From positions 1-15,649 of the forward strand of contig JALURD010000071.1 in NCBI GenBank assembly GCA_027057815.1: a DNA stretch of 15,649 nt, given 5' to 3'. The position numbers and the translations under genes are program-made. The notes under the pieces are model-generated. The model ran no database searches. It was not told the origin of the DNA and saw nothing but the letters and a program-made list of their open reading frames with translations. This document shows, piece after piece, positions 1 to 5,673 of this stretch. The stretch's first letter is position 1. Each line of letters starts with the position of its first letter. Origin of the DNA: Acidilobaceae archaeon. Lineage in GTDB: Archaea; Thermoproteota; Thermoprotei_A; Sulfolobales; Acidilobaceae.

Positions 1-2
1 TA

Positions 3-449
3 GCCCCTGACAATGCTAGGCCAGCAGCTCTGCTCCCCGGCGAGGTTGACGTCGAGTTCGGGCCTCGGAGCATTCTAGAGGAGGTTGCCAGCGTCACAGG
101 GGATGCCGCTGAGGCAGTGGAGGTTCTTAGCCTGGCAGGGTTAAGCGACGCCGTACTATACAGGGCAAGGTTCACCGAGCTGAGCACAGGCCAGAAGGAG
201 AGGGCCAAGATAGCCATGCTACTCGCGAGGAGGCCTAACATTCTAGTCATAGACGAGTTCACAGCTCACCTCGACCCGTCCACTGCCAGAATAGTAGCCT
301 CAAGGCTGGCAAAACTCGCGAGGAGGACTACTATGACGCTGATACTCGTTACCCATAGGGAGGAAGTTATTGAAGCCATGAGGCCTGATAAAGTAGTAAT
401 AGTGGGTTACGGTAGAGTGGTGGTCGCGAGGGGTTCAGATGCATCTTGA
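3..449 (+). CDS. ABC-type ATPase, C-terminal part (COG2401-like), 5' truncated by the window
   Basis: The reading frame is open from base 3, so 148 residues are visible; the Walker A region lies outside the window. The visible part carries the ABC signature LSTGQ (about 180-194), Walker B ILVIDEF with the catalytic Glu (about 240-260), a D-loop HLDPSTA and the H-loop VTHRE. The surrounding wording (VLSLAGLSDAVL, ELSTGQKERAKIA, DEFTAHLDPSTA) resembles, from memory, archaeal COG2401, an ABC-type ATPase fused to an acetyltransferase-like domain, rather than a transporter subunit. No membrane segments are visible. It ends in a TTGA overlap with the next gene, so the two are probably co-transcribed and translationally coupled. 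ABC-ATPase identity is certain from the motifs; the COG2401 assignment is an inference because the N-terminus is missing. Confidence 0.85.
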   Translation, partial: APDNARPAALLPGEVDVEFGPRSILEEVASVTGDAAEAVEVLSLAGLSDAVLYRARFTELSTGQKERAKIAMLLARRPNILVIDEFTAHLDPSTARIVASRLAKLARRTTMTLILVTHREEVIEAMRPDKVVIVGYGRVVVARGSDAS

Positions 450-1405
450 CTACCCCTCAAGTAGACCTGGAGTATTGTACTCAAACAGCTTACAAGGCTA
501 TGATTAGCCTTAGAGTTAGGGTGTCAAGAATAACACGAGTCGCCATAGAGGAGGGGGCCAGCAGACCAGGTAGCTCCGTAAGCCCGGTGCTCCTCTATGT
601 CAAAAGCCTAAACTCAAGCATAGACGAGTTACCTGTCATAGCATCTATGCTTGAAGCAAGTAGCAGATGGCCTGGAGGCCTAGAGCTGTATGAATACGAA
701 AGCCTTGGGGGGGAAGGCGACAGATACGCTAAGTTCGCCAAGCTCCTAGCGGAAGCGATAAAGAAGGGTAGGCCCTTCCTTGCTTTAGTCCCCCAGCTCA
801 TGACTGTGAGGCTGCTCGAAGGTTTAAGCCAGGACATAGCCGATACCCTTGAGGCCAGCGTTGTAGCAACAGTTGAGGTTGAGAAAGAGGACTTACTATA
901 CCTTCCCCGTTACGTCAGGGAGAGTGGCGTGGAACTCGTTGTTAAGGAGAGTAGCGCGTCAAGCCCTGAGCGGGCAGAATTCCTTAAGGTGCGGGCCAAT
1001 AAGCTAGGCCTGAATATTGTAGGCGTCAAGCGTTTGCCCGATAATTCAAGCATATTGAACTACGTGCTGGAGAATGGAGTCTGCACGGCTCTTGAGAGGG
1101 TGCCGGTGACGAGGCTGGCAAGATTAATGTACTCTATCTTCCAGTGTACTGGGCTGTCACGGCTAGCGGAGAAGGTAGTAACTGGCGAGGGATCCTCCGA
1201 TAAATCAATTCTAACAATATACTCCTATGCCCTCACAGACAGGGTTATTGATAGGCTTCTGGACATGCTCACTAGCCTCTCTAGCCTCGGATGGATAGAG
1301 GTGGGCGGCCTACTAAACGGGATAGCCAGCTCGCTGCGCGAACCACTAATTACAGCGTTGAGGAGGGACGTTGGCAAAGTCTTAAAGCGATGGTGGTGCT
1401 CGTAA
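446..1405 (+). CDS. Conserved-looking protein of unknown function, coupled to the ABC ATPase
   Basis: A 319-residue frame I do not recognise. The TTG start overlaps the stop of the ABC ATPase by 4 nt (TTGA); a later ATG gives a start 18 codons downstream. The protein looks soluble and mixed alpha/beta, with no signal peptide or membrane helix. It contains a hydrophobic strand (FLALVPQLM near 111-119), a charged middle segment (VEVEKEDLL), and a basic C-terminus ending KRWWCS. There are four scattered cysteines and no clear metal motif or P-loop. Codon use matches its neighbours, so it is probably a real gene. The tight overlap suggests it works with the ATPase. It may be a lineage-specific crenarchaeal protein; no function can be given. 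Confidence 0.72.
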   Translation: MTTPQVDLEYCTQTAYKAMISLRVRVSRITRVAIEEGASRPGSSVSPVLLYVKSLNSSIDELPVIASMLEASSRWPGGLELYEYESLGGEGDRYAKFAKLLAEAIKKGRPFLALVPQLMTVRLLEGLSQDIADTLEASVVATVEVEKEDLLYLPRYVRESGVELVVKESSASSPERAEFLKVRANKLGLNIVGVKRLPDNSSILNYVLENGVCTALERVPVTRLARLMYSIFQCTGLSRLAEKVVTGEGSSDKSILTIYSYALTDRVIDRLLDMLTSLSSLGWIEVGGLLNGIASSLREPLITALRRDVGKVLKRWWCS

Positions 1406-1430
1406 ACCCGTAACGCCGGGATGAGCTAGC

Positions 1431-1436
1431 ATTAAA
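1431..1436 (+). promoter_or_regulatory. Candidate TATA box for the DUF211 transcript
   Basis: ATTAAA in an AT-rich patch between two genes. Its centre is about 27 nt upstream of an ATG at 1461, the usual TATA-to-start-site distance in archaea, so transcription may begin at or near that ATG and give a leaderless message. Confidence 0.4.
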
Positions 1437-1460
1437 GACCCCCTGTTTCGTACCGATAAG

Positions 1461-1502
1461 ATGGCGCCTCCAGAGAAAGTAGCCGAGGCGGGCGCCGGGT
1501 GA
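1461..1502 (+). CDS. Possible 13-codon leaderless mini-ORF overlapping the DUF211 start
   Basis: ATG at 1461 opens a short frame coding for MAPPEKVAEAGAG that stops with TGA at 1500-1502. The stop overlaps the GTG start of the DUF211 gene (GTGA, 1499-1502), the same 4-nt junction geometry seen at two other gene pairs in this window. The candidate TATA box places the transcription start at about 1461. It could be a leader peptide that delivers ribosomes to the weak GTG start. Alternatively it is chance, since 13 codons are too few for codon statistics. Confidence 0.3.
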   Translation: MAPPEKVAEAGAG

Positions 1503-1801
1503 GTAGGATAGTGCAAGCTCCCATAAGAAGGCTGCTCCTGGACATACTTAAGCCCATAAAGGGCCCTTCCATAGTTGATGTGGCTCGATCCATAGCAAGC
1601 CTGCCCGGCATTGACGGGGTAAACATAACCGTAAAGGAGATAGACGTTGACACAATTACACTCAGCATGACGGTGGAAGGGGCCAGCATAGACTTCGACA
1701 TGCTACAGAGGAAGCTAGAGGAGCTTGGATGCGCTATACATAGCATAGACCAGGTGGTCGCAGGTAAAAGAATAGTTGAGGAGCCGAAACTGGAAGAGTA
1801 G
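1499..1801 (+). CDS. DUF211 family protein (MTH889-like)
   Basis: A 100-residue protein from a GTG start, about the usual length for Pfam DUF211. Family hallmarks are all present: the opening RRLLLDILKP, the PGIDGVNITVKEID segment, the middle acidic strand, and the GCAIHSIDQVVAG block near the end. The family is archaeal and adopts a ferredoxin-like fold that forms ring oligomers; its biological role is not established and metal binding has been proposed from structure. The start has only a weak GAGG at 1485-1488, and it overlaps the stop of a short upstream frame, which may supply ribosomes. The iron alcohol dehydrogenase follows after about 50 nt with its own promoter-like signals. Confidence 0.88.
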   Translation: MSRIVQAPIRRLLLDILKPIKGPSIVDVARSIASLPGIDGVNITVKEIDVDTITLSMTVEGASIDFDMLQRKLEELGCAIHSIDQVVAGKRIVEEPKLEE

Positions 1802-1851
1802 CCACAGCTAATTAGGACGGCTACCGCTATAATCTACTTTGGTGCACAGTT

Positions 1852-3036
1852 TTGCCTGAGGCTGGATTTCCCAGAAGAGTTATAGTTGGAGAAGAAGTTG
1901 TATCTGCCATCCTTAATATAGTACAGTATTACGGACTCACTAAAGTCTTAATTGTGACGGACAAGGGAGTAGCCTCTACAGGGATCCCCGAACGCCTGGC
2001 CTCCACCCTTAGAGATTCCGGTGTAGAGGTTGAAATCTATGATGGAGTCCAGCCTGAGCCCGTCGTCAATGAGGTCAGGAAGCTGGCTGAACGCTATAAG
2101 GATAAAGGATTCGAAGCAATCATTGCGTTGGGCGGTGGCAGCGTCATAGATGCATCCAAAGCTTTAACTCTTATCCTCGCTAACCCTGACGCTGATCCAA
2201 CAGCACTCGCCCCCTTCCAGCCTATCGGGGTAGAAAGGCAGAGACCACTCTTGATAGCTGTACCTACCACTGCTGGGACCGGGAGCGACTGGAGTTATGC
2301 TCTCGTTTTGACTGTACTGGAAGGTGGAGAGAAGAGGAAGGAGCCAGCGGCTAACTTTGAAATAGTGCCGCATATGGTAGTGCTCGATCCGAGTCTGCCT
2401 TCAAAGGCGCCGCGTAGAGTAGCTGTTGGGGCAATTGCCGACGCCCTCGGCCACGCCATTGAGGCATATGTAGCGGCACAGTCAAATCCTATAAGCGACG
2501 CTTTGGCCGAGTACTCAGCCAGGCTCATCTTTAGGAGTGCAAGGGAGGCGCTTGAATATGATGACATAGAGGCCTGGACTAACCTGCATGTAGCTGCTTC
2601 AATGGCAGGTGCAGCTTTTTCCAGCGCTGGCCTAGGTATAGTGCATGCAATAGCCCACCCGTTAGGAGCTGCTTTAGGTATTCATCATGGAACCATAGTG
2701 GGAGTGATTCTCCCGCATGTTGTAAAATACTACTATGAGCATGCTCCTAACGTTAGGAAAAAACTCGAGAAACTCAGAGTGATACTGGAGAGTGTTGAGG
2801 GAATGCCAAGCAAGCCTACACTATACCACCACATCATCGATCTATACCGTGATATAGGGCAACCCTACACTCTAAAGCAGCTAGGCATAGTAGAAGACCA
2901 AGTAGCCGAGATAGCAGAGAGAATTGCAGAGGAAGCACTCCATGACCCGGACATCGCGTTTGCCCCTCAAATACCGGACCTCGAAGACATGGTGGAGCTA
3001 ATAAAGGGGCTAACGAGGGACCCCCTAGCCGGGTAG
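1852..3036 (+). CDS. Iron-containing (group III) alcohol dehydrogenase
   Basis: A 394-residue protein, full length for the family. It should catalyse NAD(P)-linked interconversion of alcohols and aldehydes or ketones in the cytosol. The N-terminal domain has the nucleotide-binding GGGSVIDASKA loop (residues 94-104) and the PTTAGTGSD segment (138-146). The C-terminal helical domain carries the expected divalent metal ligands: Asp197 and His201 in the ADALGHAIEAY helix, His265, and His279 in IHHG. His269 matches the catalytic histidine of FucO-like enzymes. The spacings (4, 64 and 14 residues) match the family closely. The TTG start is the only usable one after an upstream in-frame stop; GGTG at 1841-1844 lies 7 nt before it. 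The physiological substrate cannot be told from sequence; butanol-type and polyol dehydrogenases share this fold. Confidence 0.93.
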   Translation: MPEAGFPRRVIVGEEVVSAILNIVQYYGLTKVLIVTDKGVASTGIPERLASTLRDSGVEVEIYDGVQPEPVVNEVRKLAERYKDKGFEAIIALGGGSVIDASKALTLILANPDADPTALAPFQPIGVERQRPLLIAVPTTAGTGSDWSYALVLTVLEGGEKRKEPAANFEIVPHMVVLDPSLPSKAPRRVAVGAIADALGHAIEAYVAAQSNPISDALAEYSARLIFRSAREALEYDDIEAWTNLHVAASMAGAAFSSAGLGIVHAIAHPLGAALGIHHGTIVGVILPHVVKYYYEHAPNVRKKLEKLRVILESVEGMPSKPTLYHHIIDLYRDIGQPYTLKQLGIVEDQVAEIAERIAEEALHDPDIAFAPQIPDLEDMVELIKGLTRDPLAG

Positions 3037-3046
3037 TACAAGATTT

Positions 3047-3053
3047 AACCTCG
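3047..3053 (+). promoter_or_regulatory. Candidate TATA box for an intergenic RNA
   Basis: An ATTTAAC element just after the dehydrogenase stop. Its centre is about 25 nt before the first base of the strong hairpin that begins at 3074, the expected archaeal spacing between TATA centre and transcription start. Confidence 0.4.
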
Positions 3054-3073
3054 TGCTGACGACACTTCAGCTT

Positions 3074-3146
3074 GGAGCCCCCGCAAGACCCCCGTTGGGG
3101 GGATCTGTGAGCGAGGGGCGACTCCACCCCTAAGCCAACTTTTAAA
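3074..3146 (+). ncRNA. Candidate structured small RNA
   Basis: The GC-rich segment 3074-3125 folds into one long interrupted hairpin. Pairs are GGAG 3074-3077 with CUCC 3122-3125; CCCC 3078-3081 with GGGG 3115-3118; CGC 3082-3084 with GCG 3111-3113; AGA 3086-3088 with UCU 3104-3106; and CCCCC 3089-3093 with GGGGG 3098-3102, closed by a GUUG loop. That is 19 pairs. Nearly all unpaired bases (CGA, A, about GUGA, A) lie on the 3' side. A TATA-like element sits 25 nt upstream and a T-run (3140-3143) follows. It matches no tRNA, and I could not fit box C/D or H/ACA rules. It could instead be a 3' end or leader structure. Confidence 0.45.
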
Positions 3147-3156
3147 TTAGTGGAGT
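3121..3156 (+). repeat. Inverted repeat competing with the RNA hairpin base
   Basis: ACTCCAC (3121-3127) is perfectly complementary to GTGGAGT (3150-3156), with a 22-nt loop containing a T-run. The 5' arm includes the CUCC that closes the upstream hairpin, so the two pairings exclude each other if both are transcribed. Confidence 0.5.
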
Positions 3157-3173
3157 TGGTGGGCGATGTAAAA

Positions 3174-3191
3174 AGTCTAATTATTAAGACT
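3174..3191 (+). promoter_or_regulatory. TATA-like region inside an inverted repeat, upstream of the membrane protein gene
   Basis: AGTCT (3174-3178) and AGACT (3187-3191) flank AATTATTA, the most TATA-like sequence before the gene at 3229. The spacing predicts a transcription start near 3209 and a leader of about 20 nt containing GAGGTGG. The arms could bind a dimeric regulator over the TATA box; they are short, so this is tentative. Confidence 0.35.
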
Positions 3192-3228
3192 CTGGCCTGG
3201 ATTCTCCGATAGAGGTGGCTGAGAGGGC

Positions 3229-3861
3229 TTGGTTTACGGAGCCTTGTGGGTGGCCGGGAGAGTTCTAATAGTCTTAGCTGTTGCAGTGATAGTTGCCGGC
3301 ATAGCGGCTGAAGTTGTTGGAGCGAAGGTTGAAGCTGTCTATTCGTCGGAGATACCGGTGTCAGGGCCTCTGCAGGCTGCAGCATTAATGGTTTGGTCCC
3401 CCTCTTCGGCCGGGAGAGTAGTCCTCGACCTCGTGGGGGCTAAGACTGTCTACTATATCAAGGTCCGGGGGGATCCCACAAGCTTATTGGCTGAAGCTGG
3501 CAAGGTGGGGATCAAAGTCAAGAATGAGAATGTATATCATGACTTTAGGGGAGGCGTTTTAATTGGCCAGGCAACTCTTGAGGCCGATCCACTACTCATA
3601 GCTGGGCTCGTCATGGGAGCCATGCAGACTGGTAAGGCCGTGAAGGTTGAGGGGGGCCATATAGTGGAGGACTTGGATGTTAGGGAAGGACTCATAGTTG
3701 TAGCGCTTCCAGCTGAAGGAGTCGGTAAGGTATCCTATACCGTAGACTATAAGATCGAGGGATACTCGAGGGCGCGTGCAGACGCTATCTCAGTTATGAG
3801 CATTGCAATGGCTGCACTGGGCTTCAGCTTCCTAGCCATTTATAAGCGGGCCAACGCTTAA
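3229..3861 (+). CDS. Small membrane-anchored protein of unknown function
   Basis: A 210-residue protein I do not recognise. It has a hydrophobic segment near residues 12-33 (VLIVLAVAVIVAGIAAEVV) and another near 184-205 (ISVMSIAMAALGFSFLAIYK), with a soluble middle of roughly 150 residues rich in predicted strands. The layout suggests two membrane helices with both ends inside and an external beta-rich domain; the basic tail KRANA after helix 2 fits the positive-inside rule. A second mildly hydrophobic stretch lies at about 118-130. The TTG start is preceded by GAGGTGG at 3212-3218, about 10 nt upstream. Its own TATA-like region lies inside a small inverted repeat. eL38 follows after 51 nt, perhaps read from the same transcript. 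Function unknown. Confidence 0.75.
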   Translation: MVYGALWVAGRVLIVLAVAVIVAGIAAEVVGAKVEAVYSSEIPVSGPLQAAALMVWSPSSAGRVVLDLVGAKTVYYIKVRGDPTSLLAEAGKVGIKVKNENVYHDFRGGVLIGQATLEADPLLIAGLVMGAMQTGKAVKVEGGHIVEDLDVREGLIVVALPAEGVGKVSYTVDYKIEGYSRARADAISVMSIAMAALGFSFLAIYKRANA

Positions 3862-3912
3862 ATCGAGGGCCAGCTGGGTCCTTGCTAGCGGCGGTTTGGA
3901 GGCGGATGAGGG

Positions 3913-4149
3913 ATGCCAGTGGAGATTACGAGTTTGGAGGAGTTCATTAAGATAACCGAGCGTGCAATAGAATGCAGGGTCAAAAAGGTTAGAAAGTCGA
4001 ATGTGGTTAAAGTCAAGGCTAGGACGAGGAGATACCTATACACCTACAAGACTACTGAGGATAAACTTGAGGAAGTCCTTTCTAAAGTCAAGTGTAAGAA
4101 GATAATAGACGTAGATAAGGGGGAGGAAATAAAGCCTAAGACCTCCTAG
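3913..4149 (+). CDS. rpl38e: Large ribosomal subunit protein eL38 (L38e)
   Basis: A 78-residue basic protein. The opening MPVEITSLEEFIKITERA, the alternating KVRKSNVVKVKARTRRYLYTYK block and a final KVKC segment match the eL38 pattern (eukaryotic proteins open with xPxEIxDIxxFL and have a KFKVRCSRYLYTL-type core). eL38 is a small 60S component in eukaryotes and is found in Crenarchaeota among archaea. It would bind 23S rRNA in the 50S subunit. ATG 3913 is preceded by GGAGG at 3898-3902, 10 nt away. The last 14 bases, including the stop, overlap the end of the convergent DtxR-type gene. The C-terminal DVDKGEEIKPK tail looks longer than in eukaryotic eL38. Confidence 0.85.
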   Translation: MPVEITSLEEFIKITERAIECRVKKVRKSNVVKVKARTRRYLYTYKTTEDKLEEVLSKVKCKKIIDVDKGEEIKPKTS

Positions 4150-4639
4150 CTCCTTTCGCCTTCTCATCCTCCTCAGGGCAGGGCAGACCACAGAACTCTA
4201 CTCCTTCCTCGATCTCTGACTCAGGCTCTGGAATGGGCCTGCCGTGGGGGCACCTCCTGGGCCTGCCCAGGAGCTTGTAGAGTTCGTCGACAACTTCACG
4301 CGGTATCCGGTCGCTTAGTAGAGTGCTGACTCGCCTGGCCTCCTCGGCGTCGAGGCCAACCTTGCTTAGAAGGGTCTCAAACACGCCTACTTTCCAGAGG
4401 TACTCCACCAGCTCCCTAAGACCCTTCTCAGTCAGTCTAGCCCCCTCACCCGATCGAACTTCAACTAGGCCCTTGGAGGCCAGCCTTCTCACCATTATGC
4501 TCACTGTTGGAGGCGTGACATTCAGCACTCTAGCCAGGTCGCCTATTCTGACATAACAGCCCCCAGGCAGCCCCCCGAGCCTGTAGATGGCTCCGAGGTA
4601 GTCGTACATTCTGGAGGGGCGTCCCCACTCTCCAGGCAT
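4136..4639 (-). CDS. DtxR-family winged-helix transcription regulator
   Basis: A 167-residue protein with an N-terminal winged helix (about 12-75): helix YLGAIYRL, recognition region VLNVTPPTVSIMVRRLASKGLVEV, then the LTEKGLREL wing. A dimerisation-type helical region follows (75-125), then the RRCPHGRPIP motif (128-137) typical of DtxR/MntR regulators. The family normally represses metal uptake, or controls metal export, when Fe(II) or Mn(II) is bound. Here several MntR ligand positions look replaced: Asp13 is kept, but Gly16 stands where Glu is expected, and no His or Glu pair is seen in the dimerisation helix. A Cys/His group (Cys130, His132, Cys150, Cys154) sits at the tail. A TATA-like TTAATAC is about 30 nt before the ATG, suggesting a nearly leaderless transcript. 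The neighbouring cation exporter is its likely target. Confidence 0.85.
   Translation of the reverse strand: MPGEWGRPSRMYDYLGAIYRLGGLPGGCYVRIGDLARVLNVTPPTVSIMVRRLASKGLVEVRSGEGARLTEKGLRELVEYLWKVGVFETLLSKVGLDAEEARRVSTLLSDRIPREVVDELYKLLGRPRRCPHGRPIPEPESEIEEGVEFCGLPCPEEDEKAKGARRS
4254..4273. repeat. Perfect short hairpin inside the DtxR-type gene
   Basis: CTCCTGGGC (4254-4262) and GCCCAGGAG (4265-4273) are perfect inverted arms separated by two bases, so about 8 pairs with a 4-base loop. It lies in the codons for LLGRPRR and about 105 nt beyond the eL38 stop. It could slow read-through from eL38, but may only reflect codon choice. Confidence 0.5.
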
Positions 4640-4663
4640 AGCGTTAAGGCACCCGTGTTTTAC

Positions 4664-4673
4664 AGTGTATTAA
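4664..4673 (-). promoter_or_regulatory. Candidate TATA box for the DtxR-type gene
   Basis: On the minus strand the sequence reads TTAATACACT, centred near 4669. This puts the transcription start near 4642, a few bases before the ATG at 4639. A GGTG about 10 nt before the ATG could also serve as a weak ribosome binding site. Confidence 0.4.
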
Positions 4674-4711
4674 GGAGAGGCAAAAAGTGTTTGTAACAAT
4701 TAAATAGGTGT

Positions 4712-5578
4712 TCACCGGTCTCCCGTCCTTGTAAATTTCCTCCTATCAGGTTTAGCGGAGTGCGATCTAGTTATGTCGATGTGAACCGTAAGGTCTATGC
4801 CTTTAGACTCTAGGCTAGTGACTGCTTCGTCAGCCAGTATATCGGCGGCCTCAGGCGGCATACCTTTCGGCGGGACAATGACGGCGTCACCGTGATACTT
4901 GCCAGGAACGACACGTCTAAGCCTGAGCCTGTGCACCTCGAAGCCCCGCGCCTCTAGCTCTCGCCTTGCGAGTCCCAGAGCTTCGGCGTCGGCCTTGTCG
5001 GAGAGGCTCATTACCAACTCGCTGGCGTGCTTTGCCGACTCGTATATGATGAATGCCTCTATTATCCACGCTCCAATGTAGTCTATGAGATAGCTAAGCG
5101 TGGCTCCGCCTGCTGCCGATATTATTGAGATGGTGCTCTCTAAGATTTCGCTTGAAGTGAAGGCGGCTACGGATGCTCCTGCAGGGCCTACTCTACGATA
5201 CGCCATTATGGCTGCGAGGTAGAATCCAAGGCCCACAACAGCGTAGAGTGTTGCTTCAGCGTCAACGATATAGTGTCTGGTTGTAGCCAGTACAGTGAAG
5301 CCGACCCCAGCTGCGAACGCATAAACAGCTAGGGTATAGGACACAGCTCCATAGGCTAGCCGTCCATGGCCATATGGGTGGTCAGAGTCGGGGGGAGTCG
5401 TGGCCCTTCGCAGCCACACTACGAGGAAGATACCTGCAAGCACTGAAGCGATGCATGTAACTCCGTCGACGAGAAGGGCCTTGGAGCCGTAGAGAATGCC
5501 CCCAAGTAATTTTACCGCAGCACCTGCCGTCGCTAAACCCAAGCCGATTATTGCTGTGCTAACTTTAGCGTCGTCCAG
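4712..5578 (-). CDS. Cation diffusion facilitator (CDF) family metal transporter, probable CTG start
   Basis: A CDF exporter with about six membrane helices and a C-terminal cytoplasmic domain; CDF proteins move divalent metals out of the cytosol in exchange for protons. The HPYGHGR motif after helix 2, the general layout and the terminal TVHIDI strand fit the family. The shortest conventional start is TTG at 5542, with no ribosome binding site and half of helix 1 missing. In frame, CTG at 5578 follows a near-perfect GGGAGGTG (5593-5586) by 7 nt and adds LDDAKVSTAIIG, completing helix 1; I chose it. Numbered from the TTG, helix 2 has Asp26 but Cys30 where the second Asp is usual, and helix 5 lacks the usual His and has Glu132/Glu135. 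Metal unknown; the adjacent DtxR-type gene suggests metal control. Confidence 0.85.
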   Translation of the reverse strand: MDDAKVSTAIIGLGLATAGAAVKLLGGILYGSKALLVDGVTCIASVLAGIFLVVWLRRATTPPDSDHPYGHGRLAYGAVSYTLAVYAFAAGVGFTVLATTRHYIVDAEATLYAVVGLGFYLAAIMAYRRVGPAGASVAAFTSSEILESTISIISAAGGATLSYLIDYIGAWIIEAFIIYESAKHASELVMSLSDKADAEALGLARRELEARGFEVHRLRLRRVVPGKYHGDAVIVPPKGMPPEAADILADEAVTSLESKGIDLTVHIDITRSHSAKPDRRKFTRTGDR

Positions 5579-5585
5579 CCTAAGG

Positions 5586-5593
5586 CACCTCCC
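5586..5593 (-). promoter_or_regulatory. Strong ribosome binding site selecting a CTG start
   Basis: On the minus strand 5593-5586 reads GGGAGGTG, a near-complete complement of the 16S rRNA tail. Seven bases later comes CTG at 5578, in frame with the CDF gene. No ATG, GTG or TTG lies at a suitable distance. A TATA-like CATATAC at about 5597-5603 is too close upstream to be used with this site and is noted as a competing reading. Confidence 0.6.
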
Positions 5594-5673
5594 GTGTATA
5601 TGTCGGCTTGGTTCAGAGTCTTTCTAGGCGCCTTGGTGGGCTTGGTGTGACTGGCTCCTTTAAGGTGTTATGA

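Noticed and set aside
1461..1801. Frameshift joining the mini-ORF to DUF211 as one longer gene
   Set aside because: The DUF211 product already has the full family length and normal N-terminus, so no extension is needed.
3074..3125. Assignment of the hairpin as an H/ACA or box C/D guide RNA, or a kink-turn
   Set aside because: No paired internal pocket with both sides open, no ACA at the proper distance, no RUGAUGA/CUGA pair, and the GUGA bulge opposite AAGA does not give a proper tandem G-A kink-turn.
2834..3385. 183-codon frame on the minus strand
   Set aside because: It crosses the end of the dehydrogenase, the structured intergenic RNA and the start of the membrane protein gene; its Leu/Pro/Gln/Ser-rich sequence resembles no protein.
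3906..3950. ATG at 3906 just upstream of eL38
   Set aside because: It is in a different frame and ends after 14 codons; ATG 3913 has the better-placed GGAGG and the family N-terminus.
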